Shown: piece after piece, positions 28,001 through 35,837 of the stretch | Numbering within the stretch: position 1 is the stretch's first letter | Layout: each line of letters begins with the position of its first letter | From: Glacieibacterium frigidum | GTDB lineage: Bacteria; Pseudomonadota; Alphaproteobacteria; Sphingomonadales; Sphingomonadaceae | DNA: 64,000 bases | Assembly (NCBI RefSeq): GCF_007097155.1 | Contig: NZ_VJWA01000002.1 | Coordinates: forward strand, 558,001-622,000 | Direction of reading: 5' to 3' | The notes under the pieces: model-generated | Told to the model about the DNA's origin: nothing | Seen by the model: only the letters and a program-made list of their open reading frames with translations | The model's database searches: none | Program-made: the position numbers and the translations under genes

Positions 28001-28105
28001 TTCGTGCTGCCGACCTTCTACACGCTGCTCGCACGCGATCACCGCACGCGCAATGAACACGAGACTGCCGACCCAAGCCTTTCGCCGGCGATGGTGGGGG
28101 CTTGA
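25028..28105 (+). CDS. RND efflux pump permease (HAE1 family)
   Basis: The 1025-residue protein is full length for AcrB/MexB-like pumps. It begins MRFTDLFIRRPILSVVVSLLILLVG. Proton-relay acidic residues are visible in helix 4 (MVLAIGLVVDDAIVVVENIHRHIEDG). The second half repeats the fold with FRDPLVILVTVPLAVCGAVLPL and TQIGLVTLIGLISKHGILMVAFAN. The GGGGQNLGFGGVILKEWEDR porter loop is present. It should extrude redox-cycling or phenolic compounds, judged from the SoxR control rather than from its own sequence. The stop overlaps the next start (TGATG). Confidence 0.95.
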   Translation: MRFTDLFIRRPILSVVVSLLILLVGLAALFGLPVRQYPDLQSATITVDTHFPGATQDVMQGFVTQPIAQSIATASGIEYLTSTSTMGRSQIKAKLVLNADADRALTEILAKVQQVKYRLPQGAFDPVIAKITDGASAVQYIAFRGDRYTPSQLRDFVTRVAQPLFTSIPGVASAEISGGSPLAMRVWIDPVKLAARALSAGDIAAALRANNVQAAPGRLNGGLTVTDITAATDLRSLDDFRDMVVKTGDDGLVRLRDVGTVEIGGQNYDSSAWSDGKRSVIIAITPTPDGNPLDIVKAAMALIPQIQRSAPPGVVVRSQFDVAHFVEASISEVEHTLVEAIIIVVVVIFLFLGSLRAVIIPVVTIPLSLIGTAALMLAFGFSINLLTLLAMVLAIGLVVDDAIVVVENIHRHIEDGLSPFDAAILGAREIVAPVIGMTITLAAVYAPIGLMGGLTGSLFREFAFTLAGAVVVSGVIALTLSPMMSAKLLSRKVTEGRFAKRVEHVFERLSGAYARALGQTLVQRPVVVLISVAMLGGTVVMFLGAQRELAPQEDQGYVFTATRAPQYASIDYTDRVSDDVQKLFRALPEYESSWFDNGGGGQNLGFGGVILKEWEDRARSATDVQGQLFGTANGVHDASVTPFQPAALPAASSGLPFQMVLRSPADFSALYQSMEALKGAAWKSGLFVFVDSDLAFDNRTARIRIDSAKAGEVGVTMQAVADTLATLVGENYVNRFNFHDRSYDVIPQVRGQDRLTPENLGRFYVRSRSGQMIPLSTVMTVDVKPGANRLPQFNQMNAATLSGVLAPGVTMGQAVAFMDAQPMAPGITVDWLADSRQYVQEGNRLTVSFGFALIVIFLVLAAQYESFRDPLVILVTVPLAVCGAVLPLYLGFTTLNIYTQIGLVTLIGLISKHGILMVAFANDVQRERGFDRASAIVEAARVRMRPVLMTTAAMVAGLVPLLFAGGAGQASRFAIGIVVVMGMMIGTLFTLFVLPTFYTLLARDHRTRNEHETADPSLSPAMVGA

Positions 28106-29505
28106 TGTCCATGCGCAAGATAATCCTCTGCACGCTATTGCTCAGTACGGCCGCATGCACCTCGGGCCCGAACTATGTCAGGCCTCGCCCCGCCTCGGCC
28201 GATCAGGCGACATTTGTCACCGCCTTGCCGAGCGCGACGGCGACGACCGCGCCGGATTCGACCTGGTGGAGAATATACGAGGATCCGGTGCTCGACGCGC
28301 TGATCGAGCGAGCGCTTGCAGCCAACACCGACCTGCGGGCAGCGATTGCCAACCTGAAGGCGGCGGATGCCGTACTCGGAGAGGCTCGCAACGCCCGCCT
28401 GCCGCAGACGATGATCAGCGGCCAGGCGACCTATGGCCGTACGCAGCCGCCACTGTTCCTGCAGGGCGATCGGTTCACGGGGCAAGGCGGAATCCAGCTC
28501 GCATACGAGGCTGACCTGTTCGGCCGCGTCTCGCGCTCGATCGAGGCGGCGCGGGCGGACGCGGCGGCGACGGATTTCGCGCGCGCCGCGGTTCAGGTGC
28601 GCGTCGTCGCCGCGGTCACCAATGCCTATCTATCTGCCTGCACTGCCACCCGAGCGATTGCGGCGGTGCGTTCCTCGATCGATCTGACGACGGAGAGCGC
28701 GCGTATTATCGCCTTGCAGGAGCGGGCTGGATCGGCGGCCGTGCTCGATGTTGCCCGCGCCGAAGGCCAGCGCGCGGAAGCCCGTGCGGCGCTTGCGCCG
28801 TCCGAAGATGCGCGCCAGTCGGCGCTCTACGAGTTGGCGGCACTTCTAGGGCTCCCCCCGGCCCAAGTACCAGAAGCTGCCGCCCGGTGCGGGTCTGCCC
28901 CCGGCCCGCACCGACCCATTCCCGTCGGCGATGTCGCCGGCCTCCTCCAGCGACGCCCTGATATCGCGGAGTCGGAGCGCCGACTGGCGGCCGCTACAGC
29001 GCGGATCGGCGTTGCCACAGCGGAACTCTATCCCAGGATCAGCTTCGGCGCGTCGGTTGCGCAGGCCGGAGGCGAGGGGATCAGCCAAAGCCGGGGCCTC
29101 GTCTATGGGTTGGGTCCGCTCCTGTCCTTCTCGTTCCCGAACACCAGTGCGGCTCGGGCCCGTATTCGTCAGTCGGAGGCCAGGACCGAGGCAGCGCTGG
29201 CAGATTTCGACGGGGTCGTTCTGACCGCGTTGAAGGAAGTCGAGCAGGCGTTGAGCGGCTACGGCACTTCCGTGCGGCGGCGGGAAGACCTCGCCGTCGC
29301 CGAGCAGCGCACCGAACAGGCGTTTCGCCTGGCGGACCTGCGATACAGGGCGGGCTCGATCGCCTATGTCGACGTCATCCTGGCGCAGTCGGAGCTGGTT
29401 CGGGCCCGGCTCGCGCTGGTCGAACAGGACCGGCTTGTTGCCTCGAACCTCGTGATCCTGTTCAGGGCGCTGGGAGGCGGCTGGACGCCAGCGCCGTCGA
29501 GGTGA
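28105..29505 (+). CDS. Outer-membrane factor lipoprotein, NodT/OprM family
   Basis: The 466-residue product starts at ATG 28105, overlapping the permease stop by one base; ATG 28111 is also possible. The lipobox LSTAAC lies at about residue 18, so it is a lipid-anchored TolC-like channel. Two OEP repeats are visible, with PRISFGASVAQAGGEG and QSEARTEAALADFDGVVLTALKEVEQALSGY in the second. YVRPRP after the lipobox is typical of the NodT family. It completes the tripartite pump. Confidence 0.93.
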   Translation: MSMRKIILCTLLLSTAACTSGPNYVRPRPASADQATFVTALPSATATTAPDSTWWRIYEDPVLDALIERALAANTDLRAAIANLKAADAVLGEARNARLPQTMISGQATYGRTQPPLFLQGDRFTGQGGIQLAYEADLFGRVSRSIEAARADAAATDFARAAVQVRVVAAVTNAYLSACTATRAIAAVRSSIDLTTESARIIALQERAGSAAVLDVARAEGQRAEARAALAPSEDARQSALYELAALLGLPPAQVPEAAARCGSAPGPHRPIPVGDVAGLLQRRPDIAESERRLAAATARIGVATAELYPRISFGASVAQAGGEGISQSRGLVYGLGPLLSFSFPNTSAARARIRQSEARTEAALADFDGVVLTALKEVEQALSGYGTSVRRREDLAVAEQRTEQAFRLADLRYRAGSIAYVDVILAQSELVRARLALVEQDRLVASNLVILFRALGGGWTPAPSR

Positions 29506-29515
29506 GGACTGTTTC

Positions 29516-29986
29516 ATGCTGGACGTGACGCGTGAACTGACGGTCGGGGATGTGGCGCGGCGTAGCGGCGTTTCCGTCTCCACCTTGCATTTCTACGAGG
29601 AAAAGGGGCTGATATACGGCCGCCGGACCAGCGGAAATCAACGCCGTTATGGCCGGGACGTGCTGCGGTTCGTCGCGGTCATCAAGGTCGCGCAGCGCGC
29701 GGGCATCCCTCTCAAAGACATCAAGAGTGCGCTCGCCCAGCTTCCGAACTCGCGGACGCCGACCAAGGAAGATTGGGCCAGACTTACCCGGTCGTGGAGC
29801 GATATGCTTCAAGCCCGGATCGACTCGCTGACCCAGCTACGTGATCAATTCGAAAGCTGTATCGGATGCGGCTGCCTGTCGCTCGCGGTCTGCCCGTTGC
29901 GAAACCCCGATGACGCCCTGGCTCAGTCTGGTCCAGGCCCGCGGGTGCTCATCGATACCAACGAAGCGGAGCGGGTGTTGTCGTGA
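29516..29986 (+). CDS. soxR: Redox-sensing MerR-family regulator SoxR
   Basis: The product is 156 residues. A MerR DNA-binding domain occupies residues 9-75 (LTVGDVARRSGVSVSTLHFYEEKGLIYGRRTSGNQRRY). A dimerisation helix follows, then the [2Fe-2S] cluster motif C115-x2-C118-x-C120-x5-C126 (CIGCGCLSLAVC), exact for SoxR. It is the fourth gene of the RND operon, 10 nt after the channel gene. A SoxR-box promoter precedes the operon, so the protein should activate its own operon when oxidised by redox-cycling drugs. In many bacteria soxR is separate from its targets; here sensor and pump are together. Confidence 0.95.
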   Translation: MLDVTRELTVGDVARRSGVSVSTLHFYEEKGLIYGRRTSGNQRRYGRDVLRFVAVIKVAQRAGIPLKDIKSALAQLPNSRTPTKEDWARLTRSWSDMLQARIDSLTQLRDQFESCIGCGCLSLAVCPLRNPDDALAQSGPGPRVLIDTNEAERVLS

Positions 29987-30357
29987 AGATCTATTTCGAC
30001 GGCGGCTGCAGACCGAACCCCGGCCGCATTGAGGTTGCGGTGGTAGCGGCGGGCATCTGCTACTTCGAGCCCGATCTTGGCTTCGGGTCCAACAACGACG
30101 CCGAGTGGCTCGCCGCTATCTACGCTTTGAACATGGCGGGCACTCTGGGCGTTACCGACATTCAGCTCCTCGGTGACTCAGCCCTGGTCGTGGGCCAGGC
30201 GAACGGCACAACTCGCTGCCGAAGTCCAAAGCTCGTGCGGCACGGCGCGGCCTTCGACGGCTTGCGGTCAAATTTCGTGCGAGTCCGCGTCCGGCGCATC
30301 ACCCGCACCCAGAATCTGGCGGGCATCTTTCTGTCGAAGCGACATTCCGGCCGGTAG
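29983..30357 (+). CDS. RNase H-like protein
   Basis: A GTG start (29983) overlaps the soxR stop (GTGA). The 124-residue product has the RNase H fold motifs: YFDGGCRPNPG with Asp6, NNDAEWLA with Glu41 and LLGDS with Asp65. The fourth metal ligand region reads RRITRTQNLAGIFL, with no aspartate at the usual place, so activity is uncertain. Related short RNase HI-like proteins are common in sphingomonads. Why it is coupled to soxR is unknown. Confidence 0.7.
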   Translation: MKIYFDGGCRPNPGRIEVAVVAAGICYFEPDLGFGSNNDAEWLAAIYALNMAGTLGVTDIQLLGDSALVVGQANGTTRCRSPKLVRHGAAFDGLRSNFVRVRVRRITRTQNLAGIFLSKRHSGR

Positions 30358-30375
30358 CGGGGCACCGCAGTCTCG

Positions 30376-31272
30376 TCAGGCGAGCGCTTCCGCCTCGGAC
30401 AGCAACCAGCGGGCAGCGGCGTTGACCGCCGCATTCGCTTCGCCTTCGCGGGTCAGCATATGGTGGCGAAAGCCTGCGATCGACGGGCCGAAGGGCTGAA
30501 CCAGCTGGCCTGCGGCAAGCTCGTCCCTGACCAGCGCTAGACTCACTAGGGCGATACCCTGACCCGCAACGGCGGCCTGGATGGCATGACTCTCGTCGGA
30601 GAAACCCAGCGACGGCTGCTCTTCCGGTTCCGGCAATCCGGCCGTGGCGAACCAGCGCGCCCAAGTCGGATTGTCCGGATGCCGCCGCCGCCACCGAAAC
30701 TCGATCAGTGGCCGCCGTGTGAGATCCTCAGCGGTCTCCACCGCCAGCATGGGATTGAAGACCGGCGCGAAGCGATCGGCCAACAGCGGAACGACATCGA
30801 AGCCCGGGTAAGGACCGGTCCCGTAGCGGATCGCGATATCCACACCCGTGTCGAGATCGACCACCTCGTCAGCCGCATGAAGCTGCAGATCGACCCCAGG
30901 GTTCTGCGTACGGAAAGCGGACACACGCGGGACAAGCCAGCGCGCGGTGAACGCGATCGTCGCGGAGATCGTCACCTGGGTGCGGCTGCGGCGATGTGTG
31001 AGGCGCTGCATGGCGTCCGCGAAAGCATCGAACCCGTCGCGCAGTACGGGGTACAGTAGTACGCCGGCGTCGGTCAGTACGACCTTGCGGGTGCGCCGCT
31101 CGAACAGAGGGCGGCCGGCATGTTCCTCGAGCGCGCGGACCTGATGACTGATCGCCGTCGGCGTGACGGCGAGCTCCGCCGCGGCCTGCTTGAAGCTGCC
31201 GTGCCGTGCTGCCGCCTCGAATGCTCGAAGCGCGGACAGCGGCGGAAGGCGTCGGTACATGGCTGAAGGCAC
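30376..31272 (-). CDS. LysR-family regulator, GcvA-like
   Basis: The product is 298 residues; ATG 31260 (MYRRLPPLSALRAFEAAARHGS) is an alternative start. The winged HTH spans residues 8-70 (SFKQAAAELAVTPTAISHQVRALEEHAGRPLFERRTRKV). The effector domain has the GcvA signature WLVPRVSAFRTQNPGVDLQLHA and the DTGVDIAIRYGTGPYPG strand. It is divergent from the RidA/Old Yellow Enzyme pair across 120 nt and probably regulates it. Confidence 0.9.
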   Translation of the reverse strand: MPSAMYRRLPPLSALRAFEAAARHGSFKQAAAELAVTPTAISHQVRALEEHAGRPLFERRTRKVVLTDAGVLLYPVLRDGFDAFADAMQRLTHRRSRTQVTISATIAFTARWLVPRVSAFRTQNPGVDLQLHAADEVVDLDTGVDIAIRYGTGPYPGFDVVPLLADRFAPVFNPMLAVETAEDLTRRPLIEFRWRRRHPDNPTWARWFATAGLPEPEEQPSLGFSDESHAIQAAVAGQGIALVSLALVRDELAAGQLVQPFGPSIAGFRHHMLTREGEANAAVNAAARWLLSEAEALA

Positions 31273-31393
31273 CTCATGCGTCGGGTGACGATTTAGCGTT
31301 TGTCGTGAACACCCGCAGCACCAATCTTCCGGGCATCAACCCGGGCATCTGCAAGTCATGCTTCGCGATAGCCCCAAGCAACGGATCAAGACA

Positions 31394-31792
31394 ATGAAGC
31401 TGCAACGTGTCGTTACAACGCCTGACAACTACGCACCTTTCCTGCTGTCGCAGGGGATCAAGTTTGGCAATTTGCTCTTCATTTCCGGACAGGCCGGCGC
31501 CGGTGACGATGGCAAAATCGTCGAGGGCGGCTTTCGCACCCAGGGCGAGCAGGCGTTCGCCAACCTGCGCCGCGCGCTCGAGGCTGGCGGGTCGAGCCTT
31601 AACGACGTCATCAAGGTAACAATCTTCGTCACCGACATGGGCAATTTCCAGGAAGTCGTCGCGCTGCGCCGCCAGTTCTTCTCGGAGCCGTATCCGGCGG
31701 ACACGATCGCCGAGGTGAAGGCGCTGTATGACCCCGCCGTCCTGATCGAGATCGAGGCGATCGCCGCCGTTCGTGACGGCGAGGCGAACTAA
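31394..31792 (+). CDS. RidA/YjgF-family enamine-imine deaminase
   Basis: The 132-residue product starts at ATG 31394. RidA features are visible: NLLFISGQAGAGDDGKIVEGGFRTQGEQAFANLRRALEAGGSSLNDVIKVTIFVTD and a C-terminal IEIEAIAAV strand. The position of the usual catalytic arginine is not obvious (the homologous region reads DPAVLIEIEAIAAV), so it may belong to a non-archetypal subgroup. It is one base from the flavin oxidoreductase gene and likely co-translated. Confidence 0.85.
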   Translation: MKLQRVVTTPDNYAPFLLSQGIKFGNLLFISGQAGAGDDGKIVEGGFRTQGEQAFANLRRALEAGGSSLNDVIKVTIFVTDMGNFQEVVALRRQFFSEPYPADTIAEVKALYDPAVLIEIEAIAAVRDGEAN

Positions 31793-31793
31793 G

Positions 31794-32930
31794 ATGCACA
31801 CGGATGTGACGAGTGAGAATCGTATCGCAACGGCGCGTCTCTTCGAGCCGTTGACGATCGGCGGGCGCGAGTTTTGCAACCGTCTGGCGGTCGCGCCGAT
31901 GACCCGCGTCAGCGCCACCGAAGCGGGGCATGCTACCGCCCGCATGGCCGACTATTACGGCGCCTTCGCCGAGGGCGGATTCGGACTGGTGATCACCGAA
32001 GGGCTGTACCCCGATCAACTCTGGTCACAGGGTTACCTCCACCAGCCGGGACTGTCCGACGACGCGCAGCGCGATTCGTGGCAGCCGGTTGTCGACCGCG
32101 TTCATGCGGCCGGCGCACGCATCATCGCGCAGCTCATGCACGCCGGCGCCGTCTCGCAGGGCAATCGCTTCCGTCCCGGCACTCGTGGGCCTTCCGCGGC
32201 GCGCCCGGCCGGGCATCAGATGCCTTTCTATCGGGGTTCGGGAGAGTATCCGGTCGCTGCCGAGATGACTAAGTCCGAGATCGACGAGGCAATAGCCGGC
32301 TTTGCGGCGGCAGCGGGTCGGGCACGCGAAGCCGGGTTCGACGGTGTGGAAATCCACGGAGCCAATGGCTATCTGCTCGACCAATTCCTGACCGAAGGCG
32401 TGAACCGACGTACCGATGCCTATGGCGGGGAGGTCGCCAGTCGGCTGAGGATCACGATCGAGGTTGTGCAGGCTGTTCGCGCGGCGGTCGGGCCGGACTT
32501 CATCGTCGGCGTCCGTAGCTCGCAGGCTAAGGTCAACGACTTCGTCCACAAGTGGCGCGGGCCCGAGGAGGCGGCGGAGACGTACGCGCGGCTCGGACAG
32601 CTTCCGCTCGACTATCTCCACACGACCGAGTTCGAAGCGTGGCAGCCAGCCTTCGGCAAGGGTCCCAGCCTTGCGGCTCTTGCCAAGCGCCACAGCCGCC
32701 TAACGGTGCTTGCAAACGGATCACTTCACGATCCAGCGCGCGCGGCCGATATGCTGTCGGCGGGGGAAGCGGATATGATCACGCTTGGCCGCGGCGCCCT
32801 CACGCATGCCGACTGGCCGAGGCGGGTCGCAGAGGGGAGTCAGATCGGCGAGTTCGACCGCCAGATATTGTCACCGCTCGCTACTCTCGAGAATGACGAT
32901 CAAGTTCGGGCGCGAGGCGCTTCTGCATGA
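31794..32930 (+). CDS. Old Yellow Enzyme-family NADH:flavin oxidoreductase
   Basis: The 378-residue FMN-dependent TIM barrel has LFEPLTIGGREFCNRLAVAPMTRVSA at its N-terminus, IAQLMHAGAVSQ, the substrate-binding HGANGYLLDQFL motif (His/Asn pair) and TDAYGGEVASRLRITIEVVQAVR. The C-terminal phosphate-binding stretch is LANGSLHDPARAADMLSAGEADMITLGRGALTHADWPRR. These enzymes reduce activated alkenes or nitro compounds. The gene lies one base after RidA and is probably controlled by the divergent LysR. Its last 50 bp overlap the convergent acetyltransferase gene. Confidence 0.92.
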   Translation: MHTDVTSENRIATARLFEPLTIGGREFCNRLAVAPMTRVSATEAGHATARMADYYGAFAEGGFGLVITEGLYPDQLWSQGYLHQPGLSDDAQRDSWQPVVDRVHAAGARIIAQLMHAGAVSQGNRFRPGTRGPSAARPAGHQMPFYRGSGEYPVAAEMTKSEIDEAIAGFAAAAGRAREAGFDGVEIHGANGYLLDQFLTEGVNRRTDAYGGEVASRLRITIEVVQAVRAAVGPDFIVGVRSSQAKVNDFVHKWRGPEEAAETYARLGQLPLDYLHTTEFEAWQPAFGKGPSLAALAKRHSRLTVLANGSLHDPARAADMLSAGEADMITLGRGALTHADWPRRVAEGSQIGEFDRQILSPLATLENDDQVRARGASA

Positions 32931-33360
32931 AAATTCGACTAAACCCGTCCTGCTCGCCACGGCCGTACTCTTCCCAGCCGAGCCTCGTGTAGATCGCCAG
33001 GTTCTCGTGCATGAGCTCGTGGGTGTAGAGCCGCAGTTCGTGGATGCCGCTCCGGCGGGCATGCGTCTCGGCATGGTCAAGTAGCGCGCGACCCAGCCTA
33101 AGGCCCTGTTGCGCGCTGCCTACGGCGACGTTGCTGACGAGCAGATGGTCATCGGCCTGCCGCAGCACGATGAGCCCGGTGACGTCGTCCTCTGCGGCGA
33201 GAACCCAGACACTCCCAGCCTCAATCAGCTCCAGATAGTTTGCTGTCATCGGGGCGGGCAGGCGGCCCATCCGTTCGATGTAGTGCCCATAGGCGTCTCG
33301 CACGAGCCGCTGGATGGCCGGCGCGTCTGCGGCCTTGGCTAGGCGGATCTGGAAGCTCAC
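32881..33360 (-). CDS. GNAT-family N-acetyltransferase
   Basis: The 159-residue protein begins MSFQIRLAKAADAPAIQRLV. It has the GNAT acetyl-CoA-binding segment VSNVAVGSAQQGLRLGRALLDHAETHARRSG (here QGLRLG in place of Q/RxxGxG/A) and the LYTHELMHENLAIYTRLGWEE strand. This resembles PhnO/YesJ-like acyltransferases. The substrate is unknown. Its 3' end overlaps the convergent Old Yellow Enzyme gene by 50 bp, so the transcripts may be mutually antisense. Confidence 0.88.
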   Translation of the reverse strand: MSFQIRLAKAADAPAIQRLVRDAYGHYIERMGRLPAPMTANYLELIEAGSVWVLAAEDDVTGLIVLRQADDHLLVSNVAVGSAQQGLRLGRALLDHAETHARRSGIHELRLYTHELMHENLAIYTRLGWEEYGRGEQDGFSRIFMQKRLAPELDRHSRE

Positions 33361-33480
33361 GATGGACGGCTCGCTCTTGTTGCAGGCTGGCAGTGCTCGA
33401 GCGGGTCGCTGGAATCGCAGCCGCTCGTGCTCCCCTCAAAACTTAGGGCGCGTCGACGGGTCCGGTCGTTCGGGGTCTGG

Positions 33481-33882
33481 TCAAAGCGTGGTTAGGACAG
33501 CCGCGCACATCAGTCCGCCGACGACCGCGACGTGCTCCAGTGCGATCTGAAACTCCTCCATGTTCTTTGGCGGCGGGTACTTCCAAAAGGGGTGCCCCAG
33601 CGGGATCGACAGGAAAGTGAAAACACCGAGCCAGCCGGCGCCCAGCCATCCGAGCGACCGGTAGTCGGTGATGAGGAGGATGGAGCCGCCGAGCTCCGTC
33701 ACGATCATCGCGGCCACGATTGCTGCCGGCTTCGGCAGGCGGCGCGCCTCGATGACCTTCACCATCATGCCGAACTTTGCGATCCCGAAGATGCCGGCGA
33801 TCCAGAAGAAGGAGGTCAGGACGACGCGTGCCGCCACGTTGAACCAATCGGCCGAGAGGAGGTCGCTGATGATCGACGGCAT
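33481..33882 (-). CDS. DoxX-family inner-membrane protein
   Basis: The 133-residue protein has four hydrophobic segments: ARVVLTSFFWIAGIFGIAKF, AAIVAAMIVTELGGSILLI, LGAGWLGVFTFLSIPLG and LEHVAVVGGLMCAAVLTTL. The FFWIAGIFGIAKF and ELGGSILLI patterns are typical of DoxX. The family is linked to redox or sulfur metabolism but its biochemical role is unclear. It is divergent from the isochorismatase-like gene, and the region between holds operator-like copy B. Confidence 0.85.
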   Translation of the reverse strand: MPSIISDLLSADWFNVAARVVLTSFFWIAGIFGIAKFGMMVKVIEARRLPKPAAIVAAMIVTELGGSILLITDYRSLGWLGAGWLGVFTFLSIPLGHPFWKYPPPKNMEEFQIALEHVAVVGGLMCAAVLTTL

Positions 33883-34046
33883 GTCTCGAATTTCTCAGTT
33901 GCGGCCCGCGGCGAGCCTCCGTGCCTTTCGCCGATGCCAGCGGGCAGGCGTGCTGAGGCGCGCTGCGCGCAGCGATGTGCACGCGGCTATTGTCAGGCGG
34001 CGCAAGCAAATAGGTCAGCGCTGGATGCGCAGGGAAGACCTGCCGG

Positions 34047-34076
34047 TTGGATGCAGCGTCCAAGCGCTTGTCCGAG
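34047..34076 (+). promoter_or_regulatory. Recurrent palindromic element, copy B
   Basis: TTGGATGCAGCGTCCAA is identical to copy A at 17734 and is again followed after 8 nt by CCGAG. The flanking 45 nt also resemble copy A. It lies in the 298-nt divergent region between DoxX (minus) and the isochorismatase-like gene (plus), 118 nt before the latter's ATG, where an activator or repressor site would be expected. Confidence 0.6.
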
Positions 34077-34180
34077 TTGTCGGTCGTCGTCATCTCAACG
34101 TTCGTCTATGCGCATTGTTGCTGGCGGAGCCGCTTCGCGCCGCCCCATCTTCTGAAACGTTCTTTTGCGAGGAGGAAGTC

Positions 34181-34837
34181 ATGCCCGGACCACAATCCCG
34201 GTTCATCACTGCTGCCGATACTGCGCTGCTGCTCATCGACTATCAGCCGCAGATGCTGATGGGCATACGGAGCGACGATCCCGCATCCGTGCTCAACAAC
34301 GCTCAGATCATCGCCAAGGCGGCGGCCCTGTTCGGCATGCCCACCGTGCTCACGACGATAACGGCGGATAGCTTCGCCGGACCATTCGTGCCGGAGATCG
34401 CTGAAGAGGTTTTCACAGACAAGATCGTGATCGACCGCTCCTCGATCAACGCGTGGCTCGACGAGAACTTCGTGAAGGCCGTCGAGGCGACGGGACGCAA
34501 GCGCCTCGTGATCGCAGGTCTCTGGACCGGGGCGTGTGCAACCTTCAATGCATTGGAGGCGATCTGGCGCGGCTACGAGGCGTACTTCGTCGCCGACGCA
34601 TGCGGCGACACGACGCCCCAGGTGCACGAGCGCTCGGTCGACCGGATGATCCAGGGCGGGGCTGTGCCACTGACCGCGCAGCACTTCGTCTATGAACTCC
34701 AGCAGGACTGGGCGCGCTCCGAGACCTACCAGGGCGTGGTGGACCTCCTGCGGCCTCATTCCATCTTTGGGAACGTGCAGGTCCCTTATGGCAAATGGGC
34801 GCTCCGTGCCCACGAGCTGGACGGCGCCGTCGCCTGA
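34181..34837 (+). CDS. Isochorismatase-like cysteine hydrolase
   Basis: The product is 218 residues from ATG 34181 with a strong GAGGAGGA site. The cysteine-hydrolase fold is shown by ALLLIDYQPQM (catalytic Asp20), the strand FGMPTVLTTI and the nucleophile Cys119 in GLWTGACATFNALEA. A cis-peptide-type segment follows at VADACGDTTPQVHERSVDRMIQGG. Members hydrolyse amides, ureas or isochorismate; the exact substrate is unknown. It sits in a cluster of electrophile-handling genes and has operator-like copy B upstream. Confidence 0.85.
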   Translation: MPGPQSRFITAADTALLLIDYQPQMLMGIRSDDPASVLNNAQIIAKAAALFGMPTVLTTITADSFAGPFVPEIAEEVFTDKIVIDRSSINAWLDENFVKAVEATGRKRLVIAGLWTGACATFNALEAIWRGYEAYFVADACGDTTPQVHERSVDRMIQGGAVPLTAQHFVYELQQDWARSETYQGVVDLLRPHSIFGNVQVPYGKWALRAHELDGAVA

Positions 34838-35025
34838 GGGCCGAAGAACGTCGGATGGGTGCGAATCCTCGCGCTTGCTCGGTCTAACACCCGTCCTCGG
34901 CGGCGCTCGGCACGCTGCCTGTCCCCGTGCGGGTCTCGGCGGTTGCGGGGGACGCGCGCGTCGCCGTCATGGACGCGGTCGCCATGCCGGGGGTTTTGAA
35001 CCGAATGCAATCGAAGGAGCATGAG

Positions 35026-35784
35026 ATGACTGGACTGCTTGAGGGAGCCGTGGCCCTGGTGACTGGCGGCTCGAGTGGCCTAGGGCGCGCCATCACGCTG
35101 CGGTTCGCCGAAGAAGGCGCCAAGGCGATCGTCGTTGCGGATTTGCAGCCGGAGCCACTGGAAGGTGGGCGCCCGACCGTCGAGCTTGTGGAGGAGCTTG
35201 GCGCCGAAGCCGTCTTCGTAAAGACCGACGTAACCCGAAGCGACGATGTCCATCAGGCCGTCGAGGCCGCCGACCAATTCGGCGGGGTGACAAGCGTGGT
35301 CACGAGTGCCGGCATCTTGCGCAACGCCGCTCTGTTCGACATCACGGAGGCCGACTTCGACCGGATCATGGCGATCAACGTCAAGGGCACATTCTTGATC
35401 GCACAGGCCGCGGCGCGATCGATGGTGGACGGGGCCCGCGAGGGCTCGATCGTGCTCGTTTCTTCGATTGGTGGCGTTCGCGCATCCGGCCTGAACGTGC
35501 CCTACGGCACCAGCAAGGGCGCCGTGAACCTGATGGGGTTCGCTCTGGGAGATGCGCTCGCGCCCCACGGCATTCGCGTGAACGTGCTTCAGCCGGGCGT
35601 CATGAACACCGCCATGACCAAGGGCGTCGGCCTTGAGGAACTCGGCTGGAAGGTCGCTCTTAACCGGGCTGGCGACCCGCGGGAGGTTGCCAACGGCGCA
35701 GTGTTCTTGGCGAGTCCCCTGGCGAGCTATGTTACCGCAACGGCCTTGCTTGCCGACGGCGGGATCGCAAACCTTATCGGGTGA
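35026..35784 (+). CDS. Short-chain dehydrogenase/reductase
   Basis: The 252-residue product begins at ATG 35026 (GAAGGAG upstream; the in-frame upstream extension is hydrophilic with no ribosome site). It has the cofactor motif TGGSSGLGRAI near residue 12, a TSAGILRN in place of NNAG, catalytic SS...VPYGTSKGAV (Tyr-x-x-x-Lys) and C-terminal LADGGIANLIG. It lies between the isochorismatase-like gene (188 nt) and a RidA gene (53 nt), probably in one transcription unit with the latter. The substrate is unknown. Confidence 0.88.
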   Translation: MTGLLEGAVALVTGGSSGLGRAITLRFAEEGAKAIVVADLQPEPLEGGRPTVELVEELGAEAVFVKTDVTRSDDVHQAVEAADQFGGVTSVVTSAGILRNAALFDITEADFDRIMAINVKGTFLIAQAAARSMVDGAREGSIVLVSSIGGVRASGLNVPYGTSKGAVNLMGFALGDALAPHGIRVNVLQPGVMNTAMTKGVGLEELGWKVALNRAGDPREVANGAVFLASPLASYVTATALLADGGIANLIG

Positions 35785-35837
35785 GAGATTAAGTTCGGCA
35801 AAATCCGGAGGCGCTGCGAACCACTTGGAGACAGACG

